Shown in pieces: positions 1-10,515 of a DNA stretch of 64,000 nucleotides. Under the pieces are notes generated by a model that saw nothing but the letters and a program-made list of their open reading frames with translations, was not told where the DNA came from and ran no database searches. Position 1 is the first letter of the stretch; every line of letters starts with the position of its first letter. A program made the position numbers and the translations under genes. The DNA is from Cristatella mucedo (Eukaryota > Bryozoa > Phylactolaemata > Cristatellidae): positions 276,001 through 340,000 of the forward strand of contig WPIO01000109.1 of NCBI GenBank assembly GCA_009760855.2, written 5' to 3'.

Positions 1-430
1 GACTCAGAAATTGGAAATGCTGGTGCTCCAAATAAGCTCTGTCAGTAAATCACTTGTTACGTCTGCATGAAATCTAGGTGTCCTGTTCCCAAGTGACCTT
101 TCATTAGACGATCGATTCAGCTCCACAGTCAAGTCTGCCTGCTTTCAGCTTCACGACATTGCTAACATTTGAGCCTACAGGGATATTACATCCCCATCGG
201 TCCCTGCATATGTGAGATTCTGTCTCGACTTCTCACTCGCTGCTTGCTGGTCTAAGTGCGTGTGCAATCAGGCGCTTACAGTTGGTCAAGAGCTCAGTAG
301 CTATGCTTGTCTGTCGCGAGCGTCGCAGTTGCCACTAATCGCGTTATGTTCGTTGACATTGTGCATGCACCAATCATTATTTGACCTTGCTTCCTTTAAA
401 GCGTATTTAAAGTACTTAGAGGTGTAACCA
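1..430 (+). mobile_element. Internally deleted LINE family B derivative, copy 1
   Basis: This stretch matches 10063-10460 closely over its whole length, and both resemble LINE family B in three blocks. The first is the region before the C-terminal part of the reverse-transcriptase ORF. The second is the ORF segment matching the DFCNSLL...[17 protein letters not shown] region of intact copies. The third is the 3' UTR with its GTTGACATTGTGCATGC-type sequence. The last part of the ORF is missing at the same place in both copies. It ends near 424 in a degenerate start of the family B tail hairpin. It begins at the window edge, so its 5' extent is unknown. It cannot encode an enzyme and would have depended on a complete LINE to move. 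Confidence 0.6.
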
Positions 431-894
431 AAATAATTTACTATCGAGTAGCTAAGTCATAAGCCTCATGATCACGTGTTGGGGCAAAAGAGTGTTGATG
501 TTTTCATCCACTAGCAGTAGGCAATGCAAAATTTCCTCTTACATGACTCGAGCCCATGATCTCAGTCGTGAAGTCCGAGGACCTCGCAAGTGCTGTTACC
601 TGTAGTGGCTGTCTGATTTGGAAGTGTATTGAGAATGCCTTCGCCCCAGCCCAAGCTATCATTGAGCTTCCAAGTTGAGGGGCAACTTTTCTCGATTATT
701 AGCTAAGGATATGACTTGCTATGATAAATGAATTGCTCTGTTCCTCTCTTTGGACCAGACTATTACACTACCGGGTATTCCCCAAAGATGCCTAGGAATA
801 TCTACAGCTGTTTGCATATACAAAGTTGGTTGGTTGGTCTTTTAATCCTACAAATACTGGCTTATACTGACTAAGCAATCTGCTTCTGATCTAC
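431..894. other. Intergenic spacer with a doubtful tRNA-like remnant
   Basis: No gene is visible. Around 546-600 the minus strand has a weak box-B-like GGGCTCGAGTC sequence with a possible box A upstream, as in an old tRNA-derived SINE, but the match is too poor to assign to either SINE family described here. Confidence 0.3.
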
Positions 895-3800
895 TTGTAT
901 CTCCGTCAGTAACTCCACAAAGTCAAAAAGACCATGTGGGTGTTACGCAGGAGAGTTTTGTATAGCGCACTCACAGCCTAAGCGGCTTACGGTACGCATT
1001 CGGTAGCCAACAGACTTCGTCTCACGCAACAGAGAGAAAGTGGGAAGCATAGCAGAGTTAGGAGAGCAGTTGAGGTAGTGAGTAGCATAGAAGTAGCAGT
1101 TCAGGACCGCTGAAAAAGATGCGCGTTAGTCGGCAGTTGGAGAGTAGATGTCGTTGCGTAAGAATTGTGGAAGCGAGTTCCACAGTCGAGGACCTGCAGA
1201 GCTAAAGCTTCTGTCGCCAACTGTCTTTAAGCGGAGGAATGGGACAGCTAATTTATTGTCCACACAGGACCTGAAGGCGCGAACAGGCTGAAACTGATGC
1301 AGCTGTTCAGCTAGGTATGAAGGAGCCAAGCCGTGGCGGGCCTTGTGGGTCAGCGTAAGAACTTTGCTCTGTATCGTTTGCTCAACCGGCAACCATCCTA
1401 GCTCTTCCAGAAAAGGTGACACGTTCTCAAACCGCTGGGACTTGAAGACCAGCCTTGCAGCCATATTCATAGTCCGCTGTAGTGGCATAATAGCTTTCTT
1501 TGGTAGCCCAGCCAAAAGGGAATTACAATAATCAAGCCGAGACAGAACTACAGAGCTAGTTAAATTGTTTACAAGCCACTGTGGGAGACAGCTTCTAATC
1601 TTGGATAGGGATCGGATGTGATGGCTGGCTGTAGAGACAGTATTCTGAATGAAGGTTTTGAAATTAAGGCAGCTGTCGAACACGACACCTAGATTACGAG
1701 CACGTGGTGAAGGTTGCACAATAGCATCGCCTATTACAACGGCAAAGCCTTTTAATCCAGCCACACGCTTAAGGTGTCCTATGAGAAGCAGTTCGGTTTT
1801 ATCGTCATTTATATTCAGGAAGTTTTCCGACATCCAGGATCGAATATCGGCAAGGCAAGCATTCAGTTTCTCAGTTGCTGCAGCAGATTCCGACGGTTTA
1901 AATGACAAATACAACTGAGTATCGTCAGCATTGAAGTGATATCCTATTCCATGGGCCTTAATCACTTTTCCCAGAGGTTGCGTATAAATAGAGAACAGCA
2001 AGGGACCGAGTACAGACCCTTGAGGGACTCCACAGGTGACCCTTCCCATGTCTGAGACCTGACCCCCACACGACACGGATTGAACACGATCAGACAAGTA
2101 TGATTTAAACCACGCCAGTGCTTCGTCTGCCAGACCGATCGTTGTTCTCAATCGTTCAAGCAGAACTTCGTGATCAATGGTGTCGAAGGCAGCAGACAGA
2201 TTTAGCAGAGCTAGGGCAGTGACATTCCCGTCGTCGTTGCCACGTAGAATGTCATTGTTAACACGGAGGAGAGCAGTTTCAGTAGAGTGCTGTCTCTTGA
2301 ACCCTGATTGAAATGTTTCTGACATTCCATTATTTTCAATACGTTCAACTAGCTGCTTAGCAACAATTTTTTCAAGAATCTTTGATAAGAACTGAAGAAG
2401 GGAAACTGGACGATAGTTTGCTAGGACCTCTGTGTCTAATCCAGGCTTTTTAAGAATAGGTTTAACGATTGCCGATTTGAAGGACTTGGGGACGACCCCT
2501 TTTCCCAAAGAAGCATTATAAATCTGGGTTATGGCAGGGCTAAGTTGGTCTGCAAATGAAGACCACAGAGATGGAGGTATAGGGTCTTCAGGAGACGAGC
2601 TCTTTTTGCTAGACCTTTTTAAGGCAGCCACATCACAGGCAGAAACATCAGAGAACCTTTTAAGAAAGGTCACAGGTTGAGGAACGGTGATTGCTTTGGT
2701 CGGAGGGGGCTTAATGGAGGCACGAATGTGCCCAATTTTTTCAGTAAAGAAGGCTGAAAACTTTTCGGCTGAGCCCTTAATATCTGGGGAGTCAGACCTC
2801 TCAGCATTGGCCAGTAAATGGTTTACTGTCTTATAAATCTGTTTAGTGTCCGACTGGTAGGAATTCAGTTTTCTAATGAAAAAAGAAGCCCTGGCTTTTT
2901 TAAGCTTTCGGGTGTAAACTCGAAGGAAGTCTTTAAAATTGACTAGGTCTGCCTCAGACCCCAATTTCTTGAAACGACGTTCCAGCCTGCGCTTAACTCG
3001 GCGCATCTTATGAAGTTTTTTTGTAAATTGAAAGGAATCTCGACGATTTTGAACACGGATAGAGCGAACGGGAGCATGCTTGTCAAGAGCACTCCTGAGT
3101 GTCATGTTCATCGCATCAGTGAGGGTATCGAGGCTGCCGGTCGAGTCTGAATGCAGATCAAGAAGGCCTGCATCACAAACAGATTTCAAAAACTTGTCCA
3201 TGTCAATGCTTTGTAAGTTACGTCGTTTGGCAAATTCGACATTGCCCTGCACGTACGAGGGAGCAGGAACAGTAAACGAGACCGAACAATGATCTGAGGT
3301 GGTCAGTGGGCACACCACAAAGTCAGTGGGGAGGACATCCTTAGTGATCACGAGATCTAGAATGTGGCCACCGACGTGGGTGGTATGATTAACGTGTTGG
3401 GCCAACCCAAAATTCTCCAGACAGTCAAGAAATGAGCGGACCTGGCTGTTGCTAGGGTTGTCAACGTGAATATTGAAGTCTCCTACAATCAGTAACGGCC
3501 TGTCACACACAAATATTTTAGAGAGGAACTCTGAAAACTTCTCTATAAACAAGTTTAGACAGCCAGGAGGCCGGTATATCGCAACGGTGAGAGGCATTGC
3601 CTTTGATGAAGACCTGATAGCAACCGATTCAAACGATGACCCATGCGAGAAACTGCACATTTTATAGCCAAACGATTCGCGAATAACAATTGCAACCCCG
3701 CCACCAACCTTGTCAGAACGCATGGACTGATAGAATGAGAACCCGGGTGGGGTGGTCTCGGAAATACAGCTACTGGAACAAGGCGTCATCCAGGTTTCGG

Positions 3801-4400
3801 TCAGCAGAAATGCATCTAGCTTCTCCTGGACCACCTGATCGCGGATAAGTAACCCTTTGGTTTTTAGCGAGCGGACATTTAGTAGGCGGAATTTAAGAGG
3901 CTGTCCAACAACTGGGCGACGGCGATGAAGTTGCTCGTATTCTCTACCGTTTGCGTCCGGCCCGGCGGACGCTGGCTCTTCGAATTTGAATTGGACCTTG
4001 GTAACGGCCGTGGGACGACGTTTCACAACGTGCTGGGCTACAGCGGGTGGGCTACTACTGCAACAAGTACTATTTAGCGCTTTAAACTTACGAGTCGTGG
4101 GTTGGATAGCCGAGCTGTTGATGGGGCGAACGCAGGATGCAGGTAGGTTCTCATTGACCCGCAGGAGAAGGCCTGCCGGTAGGTATCGACTAATGGCGAC
4201 ATCGCATCTTATGCTAAGCAGGTCCTGTTTTGTGTAGCATATCCGAGGACAGCTCATAAATAGTCACAGCGAAGATAGCAGCGGAATACCCGAAGGTATT
4301 ACGGAGAAATCTACAAGATCAGTCATTTCTTAAGTCTCTCCGACACATTGGTCCATCCTGCATAATACATTACTTCTTTCGCTTATGGATCATTGCCAAC
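895..4400 (-). mobile_element. LINE family A, nearly full-length copy
   Basis: This is a non-LTR retrotransposon of the L2/CR1 (Jockey) superfamily. The 3' UTR runs from about 1125 down to about 895 on the minus strand. Its 3' end, GGAGTTACTGACGGAGATAC, is shared with the copies ending near 9965 and 60090, which continue into a short ATAC-like tail. The ORF spans 1126-4257. The 5' end is not fixed; no second upstream ORF (ORF1) is visible on the minus strand before about 5.2 kb, so the 5' part is either short or lost. This is the most complete family A copy in the window. Confidence 0.85.
1126..4257 (-). CDS. LINE family A endonuclease/reverse transcriptase polyprotein (catalytic Asp lost)
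   Basis: This 1043-residue ORF is long and intact. Residues about 120-330 form an AP-endonuclease-like domain (LLNVRSLKTKG, LTETWM, GDFNIHV, SDHCSVSF). Residues about 560-830 form a reverse transcriptase ([57 protein letters not shown]), followed by a C-terminal region ending in SPTAD. The family would nick chromosomal DNA and copy its own RNA at the nick. Two defects are visible. In RT motif A the expected catalytic Asp of LLDLSAAFD is Asn (N686, codon at 2200-2202). The ORF also stops at 1126, about 60 codons before the end read through by the copies at 9916 and 60042. The Tyr of FYADD is Asn, but another copy shares this. The start is the first ATG after an in-frame TGA. It is probably enzymatically dead in its present form. 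Confidence 0.9.
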   Translation of the reverse strand: MSCPRICYTKQDLLSIRCDVAISRYLPAGLLLRVNENLPASCVRPINSSAIQPTTRKFKALNSTCCSSSPPAVAQHVVKRRPTAVTKVQFKFEEPASAGPDANGREYEQLHRRRPVVGQPLKFRLLNVRSLKTKGLLIRDQVVQEKLDAFLLTETWMTPCSSSCISETTPPGFSFYQSMRSDKVGGGVAIVIRESFGYKMCSFSHGSSFESVAIRSSSKAMPLTVAIYRPPGCLNLFIEKFSEFLSKIFVCDRPLLIVGDFNIHVDNPSNSQVRSFLDCLENFGLAQHVNHTTHVGGHILDLVITKDVLPTDFVVCPLTTSDHCSVSFTVPAPSYVQGNVEFAKRRNLQSIDMDKFLKSVCDAGLLDLHSDSTGSLDTLTDAMNMTLRSALDKHAPVRSIRVQNRRDSFQFTKKLHKMRRVKRRLERRFKKLGSEADLVNFKDFLRVYTRKLKKARASFFIRKLNSYQSDTKQIYKTVNHLLANAERSDSPDIKGSAEKFSAFFTEKIGHIRASIKPPPTKAITVPQPVTFLKRFSDVSACDVAALKRSSKKSSSPEDPIPPSLWSSFADQLSPAITQIYNASLGKGVVPKSFKSAIVKPILKKPGLDTEVLANYRPVSLLQFLSKILEKIVAKQLVERIENNGMSETFQSGFKRQHSTETALLRVNNDILRGNDDGNVTALALLNLSAAFDTIDHEVLLERLRTTIGLADEALAWFKSYLSDRVQSVSCGGQVSDMGRVTCGVPQGSVLGPLLFSIYTQPLGKVIKAHGIGYHFNADDTQLYLSFKPSESAAATEKLNACLADIRSWMSENFLNINDDKTELLLIGHLKRVAGLKGFAVVIGDAIVQPSPRARNLGVVFDSCLNFKTFIQNTVSTASHHIRSLSKIRSCLPQWLVNNLTSSVVLSRLDYCNSLLAGLPKKAIMPLQRTMNMAARLVFKSQRFENVSPFLEELGWLPVEQTIQSKVLTLTHKARHGLAPSYLAEQLHQFQPVRAFRSCVDNKLAVPFLRLKTVGDRSFSSAGPRLWNSLPQFLRNDIYSPTAD

Positions 4401-5037
4401 AGACGCTTAAGCTAGCTATTAAGGGCTATCTATCGGACGCAGTTTTGTTTAGAGAAATGAGCAGTTGTGCACTCGGAGGCGCGGCACCGCTCGTAGCATT
4501 GCCCGCCCCCAACCAGAATCTCAGGTTCCGGTTACCCAACGAGCTGGAACGTCCTTTTCGCCTTTGTGGTTTCATTTAATTGACGGCGCTGCTCCTGATC
4601 TTTGTACGAGTGACACTGTGACACTCGATGTGGTATGCGGTCGATATGTGTTATGAGTGATCTTTGAGACAGGGGGGTCGCAGGCACTCGTGTGGGCGCG
4701 AGGGGTGAAGAGAGTCGTGCTTACCCCTGCTCCGGGCACAGTGGAATACACTGGTTTGTGTTGCTCGTCAGCTGGCGTTCTGTGCTGCGAGAGGCGGCAA
4801 CCGAACTACAGCCTGGTGCCGGTCCCAAATCGCGGCACTAACGTATAACTGCACCGAATTAAAATCACTTGCCGCTTCAACCACGTATGTACTCCGAGAT
4901 GCTTATAGAACAGACGCACGTAAGAGACGCACGTAGAAGTGACGGATGAATTCGGGAGTACATCAGGCGGACCCCGTGCCACAGCTCGCCATGCAACGTC
5001 TCGATCTGCTACCGTGACTTTTGCTTCCACTCCTGGT

Positions 5038-5043
<6 letters not shown>
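4401..5043. other. Spacer without a recognised gene
   Basis: Short open frames occur on both strands but none resembles a known protein or has supporting splice signals. The stretch may include the unrecognised 5' end of the family A element. Confidence 0.3.

Positions 5044-5082
<39 letters not shown>
5044..5082. repeat. (AT)n microsatellite
   Basis: About 39 bp of uninterrupted AT dinucleotides. Confidence 0.95.
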
Positions 5083-5084
<2 letters not shown>

Positions 5085-5780
5085 GGTTAGGTTCGTCGTA
5101 TGCGCCCGCCAATAAAGAGTGCCATAAGATTTGAGCTCCGCACTTGCACCTGCTTGCACGCATTCATCAATAGATTCTAATGCGTGTGCCCAACACAAAA
5201 TGAAAAGTATGTAATTTTTGCCTGCCTATGTTTTGGCATTGGATTGAGCCATTAACCTCTACGTCTACTTCCCTCACACCCGCAACGATAACAGCTGCAA
5301 ATGTTTTATTATAATTTAGTGTATCTTTTTCAAGTATTACATAAAATATTCATAGAATTAATCTAAAGTTCGCAATAATTTCACTTACTTTGGTTTGCTC
5401 TGGCGAGAGTGGGAAAGAACCAATTCATGTTTTTTGTTTTATGTGAAACTGGAGTTTCAAAGTCCTTGCGAGCTAGAGCAAGCTACACCAAGGAACAAAC
5501 CTGGCATCTCCAGGTTGGTTAAGTGAGTATAATAGAATTCTTAAGAAATGTTGCGTGGGACATCTAGACATCGATGTGCACGCAGTGGCAATGCGGCTGA
5601 TCTCGCAGCTAAAGAAACCTCACCGCAAACAATCAAAGACGAAACACTCCTTAAAATAGTCTTGTATATAAAGTGCATTATAATAATAATTATTATTATT
5701 ATTATTATTGTAAGTTGACCTTAGCAGAATTCATCTTTAGAAAAACCTTTCTTGGTGCAAATTAAATACAGGCAGTGGCA
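5083..5780. other. AT-rich spacer with a short ATT run
   Basis: No gene is seen. An interrupted ATT/AAT trinucleotide run occurs at about 5680-5710. It resembles LINE family B tails but is not next to the family B hairpin. Confidence 0.4.
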
Positions 5781-5850
5781 GACGCCAGATTCGAGCTTCA
5801 GACTTTCGGCGCATACAAGCTGACGGGCCGATCATCACACGTTGTCAAGT
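5781..5850 (-). mobile_element. Possible tRNA-derived SINE head (third type)
   Basis: On the minus strand a box-A-like sequence (GGCCCGTCAGCTTGTATG) is followed after about 20 bases by a box-B-like AGCTCGAATCTGG, the arrangement of an internal RNA polymerase III promoter. It matches neither of the two SINE families found here, and only one copy is present, so it may also be an old tRNA pseudogene. Confidence 0.3.
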
Positions 5851-5900
5851 TAGAGATCCGAGCGAAAAGCCGCCGAGTGCCAGCAGCAGCGGCGCCTCTT

Positions 5901-5920
5901 TTCCAATAGCCGCCATTTTC
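5901..5920 (-). promoter_or_regulatory. CCAAT and YY1-like motifs
   Basis: The minus strand reads GAAAATGGCGGCTATTGGAA, which combines a YY1-type AAAATGGCGGC with an inverted-CCAAT ATTGG. Such pairs are common in CpG-type animal promoters. No transcript start can be shown. Confidence 0.25.
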
Positions 5921-6094
5921 TCGCACAAATCGCTATTTCTAAGCCCCGATTTTTTGCATCGAGTGTGGCCGAAGAAGCTGGCAGTCCTCCCACGAGTGAC
6001 TGAGCTTTTTGGCTGACGGAACTACAAGCTAGTTTGATTGCAATAACATCCGTGTAATGTGAATTATCCCAGTGTGTAACCATACAAAGCCAAA

Positions 6095-6960
6095 CAGACT
6101 AAGTGGATATTTCGCGGAAGAGTTTTCTCTTCCGCCCACTCAAAGCCAAAGCGGCTTTCGCTACGCACGCTGTAGCCAGCCAGTACTTGATCTCACGTAA
6201 CGAAGAGAAAGTGAGAAGCATGGCTGACTCAGGAGAGAGCAGTTGAGGTAGTGAGTAGCATGGAAGTAGCAGTTCAGGACGGCTGGAAAGGATGTGCCAC
6301 AGTTGGCAGCAGGAGAGTAGTCGTCGTTGTGTAAGAATTGTGGAAGTCAGTTCCACAGCCTTGGACCTGCAGAGCAAAAGCTTCTATCGCCAGTGGTCCT
6401 TAAGCGAAGGAATAGAGCAGCTAATTTTGAGTCCAACGAGACCTAAGGGCACGACGATGCTGAAGCTGGAGCAGCAGCTCAGCCAAGTATGAAGGTGCCA
6501 TACCATAACGGGCCTTGTGGGTCACAACAAGAATTTTTCTCTGCATCCATTGATTGAACGGGAGCCATCGTAGCTCCTTCAGCAACTGCCGACACGTGGC
6601 TGAACCTCTGGGGTATTTTGACTAGCTTTGCTGCCATATTCTAGCTGCCATATTCATCACCAGATACATAGGCGCCATTGTGTTATCGGTAGCCCAGTCA
6701 AAGCGGAAATGCAGTAGTCTAGCCTAGACAAAGCTGATGGAGTCAGCTGGAGTTTCTCCAATTCGCCATGGTAGCAGTCCTTGAACTTGGAAAGGGCTCG
6801 AATGTCATTTCAAGCTGTGAGAGCAGTGTTCTTACCGAACCTTTCAGACTTTAAGCAGTGATCAAAGAGGAAACCTTAATTCCGAACAGAGTGAGGTGAG
6901 TTTCGGGACGAGCAGATATGAGCTGCCGATCTAAGCACATGCTGCTATGCTGGAGGTCGT
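6095..6960 (-). mobile_element. LINE family A fragment, degenerate
   Basis: The minus strand shows the C-terminal part and 3' UTR of family A: the LKELRWLPFNQ-like, AGPRLWNSLPQFLRN-like and LLPCYSLPQLLS-like segments are recognisable but cut by frameshifts and small indels. It is more diverged than the copies at 1126 or 8945, so it is an older insertion or a subfamily. Confidence 0.75.
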
Positions 6961-7087
6961 CGCATTAGAGCGGACATGCATCCAAGCAGCTGGACTGGCT
7001 GGGCTCACGGGTCTCAGCTGACGGGTCTTATCAGCACTTACCTATTGGCCTTACATGCGATACGCATGCTGACATTGTGCATACAGT

Positions 7088-7255
7088 CACTAAAACACCC
7101 CTGGGCATTAGCCCGACGGTAAGGCACTCGATCCTCACGGCCTGCGTCATGGGTCATGGGTTGAGTCATACAGTGGGCGATCGTTTGTGGGCCACTAACC
7201 GGCGATGATTGCCGTTAAACCTCTTCTGTCGCTATGTAAGTCAGGCTTTTGAATC
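7088..7255 (+). mobile_element. tRNA-derived SINE, family 2
   Basis: A box-A-like TAGCCCGACGGTAAGG is followed by a box-B-like GGGTTGAGTC, then a body containing GTGGGCGATCG and GGCGATGATTGCCGTTAAAC, and a 3' tail CTCTTCTGTCGCTATG. The same body and tail occur on the minus strand at 20315, 23194 and 47933. Box B is imperfect here. Confidence 0.65.
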
Positions 7256-8204
7256 AGCTAACCTGTAGACTTATAGTTGCTACGGGCTGGCCAGTACAAA
7301 GCGCAGAACAATTACCCGTAACTTTTGTAACAATTTCGAGAAACAGCTGAACTAGTTGCTTCGAACGGTGTCCACTCAACCACGCTCAAGTTAAAATATG
7401 ATACATTGTATTCCAAGAAAGAGGATACTTACTCGGCGAACTTAAACAGGCGACGAAGGAGCCTGACCAAACGACCGACAATTTGAATCGCCTGATCGTA
7501 AAACAGGTCAGCTGCTTCGACGCTGCGTAACTCGGTCCGCCGTCAAGGCACTCGAAGGCCAAAATAGGGCTTTAACCTGTGCGGCGCCATCGTAGGAGGC
7601 TGGATTTTTTTTGAGACGCCGAATAGTGAGCCTCTTTAATTTGGCATGAGCGTAAGTTTGTGCGAATACTTTCCGTAAAAAGAGGCGAGTGCCGATGACT
7701 TCGCCGACTCTGACCATTGGGAGGAAACTTCACGCAGTTTGCACAAATGACTTTGTACGACAAAGCGCACTCGGTGCTGAAATTGAAAACAATTGAATTT
7801 AAAATCTGAGGGGGTGGAATGTGCTAGAAATCTTAATCTGCACGTATATAAGCCGGCTGCACTTGCGCTAGGTTGCACGCGTCAGAAGTGGAAGTCGAAA
7901 CGCAGCTCGAGGAGCTGGGAAGTGGCAAACTGACTGGGAAGTGGTAAACTGCTCGAAAGGGAACAACGCGAAAGGTGTCGAGTTTAGTTAGTTATAGGTA
8001 ATTGGTTACTGTAAGCTAGGCTGACTGACTAGTTCGCAGGTGAGCGACCTCTGAGCGTCGCGGAGTCGGAGCTCGAAGAAAAGAAGCCATTGCAGTTGGT
8101 GATGAATACGACTGCACGTTTAGTCAACCAATACCCGAGATGTATATATCCCTTTGTTTTCTTTGCTGAGGGAGCTGTGAAAGCTCCCAGTTAATTAAAG
8201 GATA
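7256..8204. other. Spacer without a recognised gene
   Basis: Short frames only. Nothing recognised on either strand. Confidence 0.4.
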
Positions 8205-8582
8205 CAGAGAAAAAATTCTTACGCTGACCCACAAGGCCTGTCACGGCTTGGCTCATTCGAACCTAGCTGAACTGCTGCTCCAGTTTCAGCATCCTTGTGC
8301 CCTCACGTTCTCTATCGAAAATAAAGTCATTGTTCTCTTCTCTTATAGATATAGATATAGACTATAGATATTATATTATAGATATTATATTATAGATATC
8401 GTATAGATATAGATATATACTCTTATAGACTACGGCAACAGAAGCTGCAGGTCGTAGACTGTGGAGTTCGCGTTCACAATTCTTAGGCAACGACATCTTC
8501 TGTCCTGTTGCCGACTGTGGCACAACCTTTCTTGCCGTCCAGAGCTGCTACTTCCATGCTACTTATTTCCTCTATTACCCTC
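8205..8582 (+). mobile_element. LINE family A C-terminal fragment split by a microsatellite
   Basis: The + strand shows the LTHKAxHGLAxSxLAELL region, then about 85 bp of TATAGA/TATTATAGA repeats (8343-8430), then the continuation around the [18 protein letters not shown] segment and the Y(F)HATY region. Reading frames are lost on both sides. The microsatellite interrupts the ORF of an old insertion. Confidence 0.65.
8343..8430. repeat. TATAGA-type microsatellite
   Basis: Imperfect AT-rich repeats of TATAGA and ATTATATTATAG units. Confidence 0.85.
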
Positions 8583-8708
8583 TTGCCAGGCAAAATCTAG
8601 GCATTAACTTATATGCCGATGACACTCAGTTGTACCTTAGCTTTGATACCGCACAGCCCTCCAACGCGTCAAGCTCCCTCAACTCTCTTGCTGCCTATAT
8701 TGGTGAAA
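8583..8708 (+). mobile_element. LINE family B-like RT fragment (YADD region)
   Basis: The translated [10 protein letters not shown] motif followed by [10 protein letters not shown] matches the family B reverse transcriptase ([13 protein letters not shown]...SNSLNSLAACI) rather than family A. It ends abruptly at about 8708, where family A sequence begins in the same frame. Confidence 0.65.
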
Positions 8709-9990
8709 TGAGAACAACGATCGGTCTGGCAGACGAAGCACTGGCGTGGTTTAAATCATACTTGTCTGATCGTATTCAATCCGTGTCGTGTGGGGGTCAG
8801 GTCTCAGATACGCGAAGGGTCACCTGTGGAGTCCCTCAAGGGTCTGTACTTGGTCCCTTGCTGTTCTCCATTTATACGCAACCTCTGGTAAAAGAGAGTA
8901 AGGCCCATTGAATAGGATATCACTTCAATGCTGACGATACTCAGTTGTATTTGTCATTTAAACCGTCGGAATATGCTGCAGCAACTGAGAAACTGAATGC
9001 TTGCCTTACCGATATTCGATCCTGGATGTCGGAAAACTTCCTGAAATTAAATGACGATAAAACCGAACTGCTTCTCATAGGACACCTTAAGCGTGTGGCT
9101 GGATTAAAAGGCTTTGCTGTTCCAATAGGTGATGCTATCGTGCGACCTTCACCACGTGCTCGTAATCTAGGTGTCGTGTTCGACAGCTGCCTCAATTTCA
9201 AAAGCTTCATTCAGAAGACTGCCTCTACAGCTAGCCATCACATCCGATCCCTATCCAAGATTAGAAGCTGTCTCCCACAGTGGCTTGTAAAAAATGTAAC
9301 TAGCTCTGTAGTTCTGTCTCGGCTTGATTATTGTAATTCCCTTTTGGCTGGGCTACCAAAGAAAGCTATTATGCCACTACAGCGGACTATGAATATGGCT
9401 GCAAGGCTGGTCTTCAAGTCCCAGCGGTTTGAGCACGTGTCACCTCTGCTGAAAGAGCTAGGATGGTTGCCGGTTGAGCAAACGATACAGAGCAAAGTTC
9501 TTACGCTGACCCACAAGGCCCGCCACGGCTTGGCTCCTTCGTACCTAGCTGAACAGCTGCATCAGTTTCAGCCTGTTCACGCCCTCAGGTCCTGTGTGGA
9601 CAATACATTAGCTGTCCCATTCCTCCGCTTAAAGACAGTTGGCGACAGAAGCTTTAGCTCTGCAGGTCCTCGACTGTGGAACTCGCTTCCACAATTCTTA
9701 CGCAACGACATCTACTCTCCAACTGCCGACTGTGGCACATCTTTTTCAGCGGTCCTGAACTGCTACTTCTATGCTACTCACTACCTCAACTGCTCTCCTA
9801 ACTCTGCTATGCTTCCCACTTTCTCTCTGTTGCGTGAGACGAAATCTGTTGGCTACCGAATGCGTACCGTAAGCCGCTTAGGCTGTGAGTGCGCTATACA
9901 AAACTCTCCTGCGTAACACCCACATGGTCTTTTTGACTTTGTGGAGTTACTGACGGAGATACATACATGTACACTTGGATGCGGCAAACT
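8709..9990 (+). mobile_element. LINE family A, 5'-truncated copy
   Basis: It starts within the reverse transcriptase ([20 protein letters not shown]) and runs through the C-terminal region and 3' UTR to GGAGTTACTGACGGAGATAC with an ATACAT tail. It is very similar to the copy at 895-4257. 5' truncation is the usual result of incomplete target-primed reverse transcription. Confidence 0.85.
8713..9916 (+). pseudogene. Family A reverse transcriptase C-terminal half with one nonsense codon
   Basis: The frame runs from the RT thumb-side region ([20 protein letters not shown]) through [10 protein letters not shown] to the C-terminus at 9916 (ECAIQNSPA). One in-frame TGA at 8909-8911 replaces the Gly codon found in the copy at 1126-4257 (AHGIGYHF). 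Downstream, 8945-9916 is open for 323 codons. The C-terminal 60 or so codons missing from the copy at 1126 are present here. The absence of the N-terminal endonuclease makes it non-autonomous. Confidence 0.85.
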
Positions 9991-10009
9991 TTCTCTAATT
10001 GAATGACGA

Positions 10010-10462
10010 TTAAAACCAAATTACTAGTTAAGGTCAAACGATTGCGACCCAGATATTGTAAATGCTAGTGCTCCAAATAAGCTCTGTCAGGAGATCACCT
10101 GTTACGTCTGCATGAAATCTAGGTGTCCTGTTCCCAAGTGACCTTTCATTAGACGATTGACTCAGCCCACAGTCAAGTCTGCCTACTTTCAGCTTCACGA
10201 CATTGCTAACATTTGAGCCTACAGGGATATTACATTCCGATTGGTCCTTGCATTTGTGAGATCCCGTCTCGACTTTTCATTCACTGTTTGCTGGTCTAAG
10301 GGCGTGTGCAGTCAGGTGCTTACAGTTGCTGAAAAACTCTGCAGCTAGGCTTGTCTGTCGTGAGTCGTCACAATTGCCACTAACCGCATTATGCTTGTTG
10401 ACATTGTGCACGCACCAATCACTATTTGATCTTGCTTCCTTTGAAGAGTATTTAAAGTGCTT

Positions 10463-10515
<53 letters not shown>

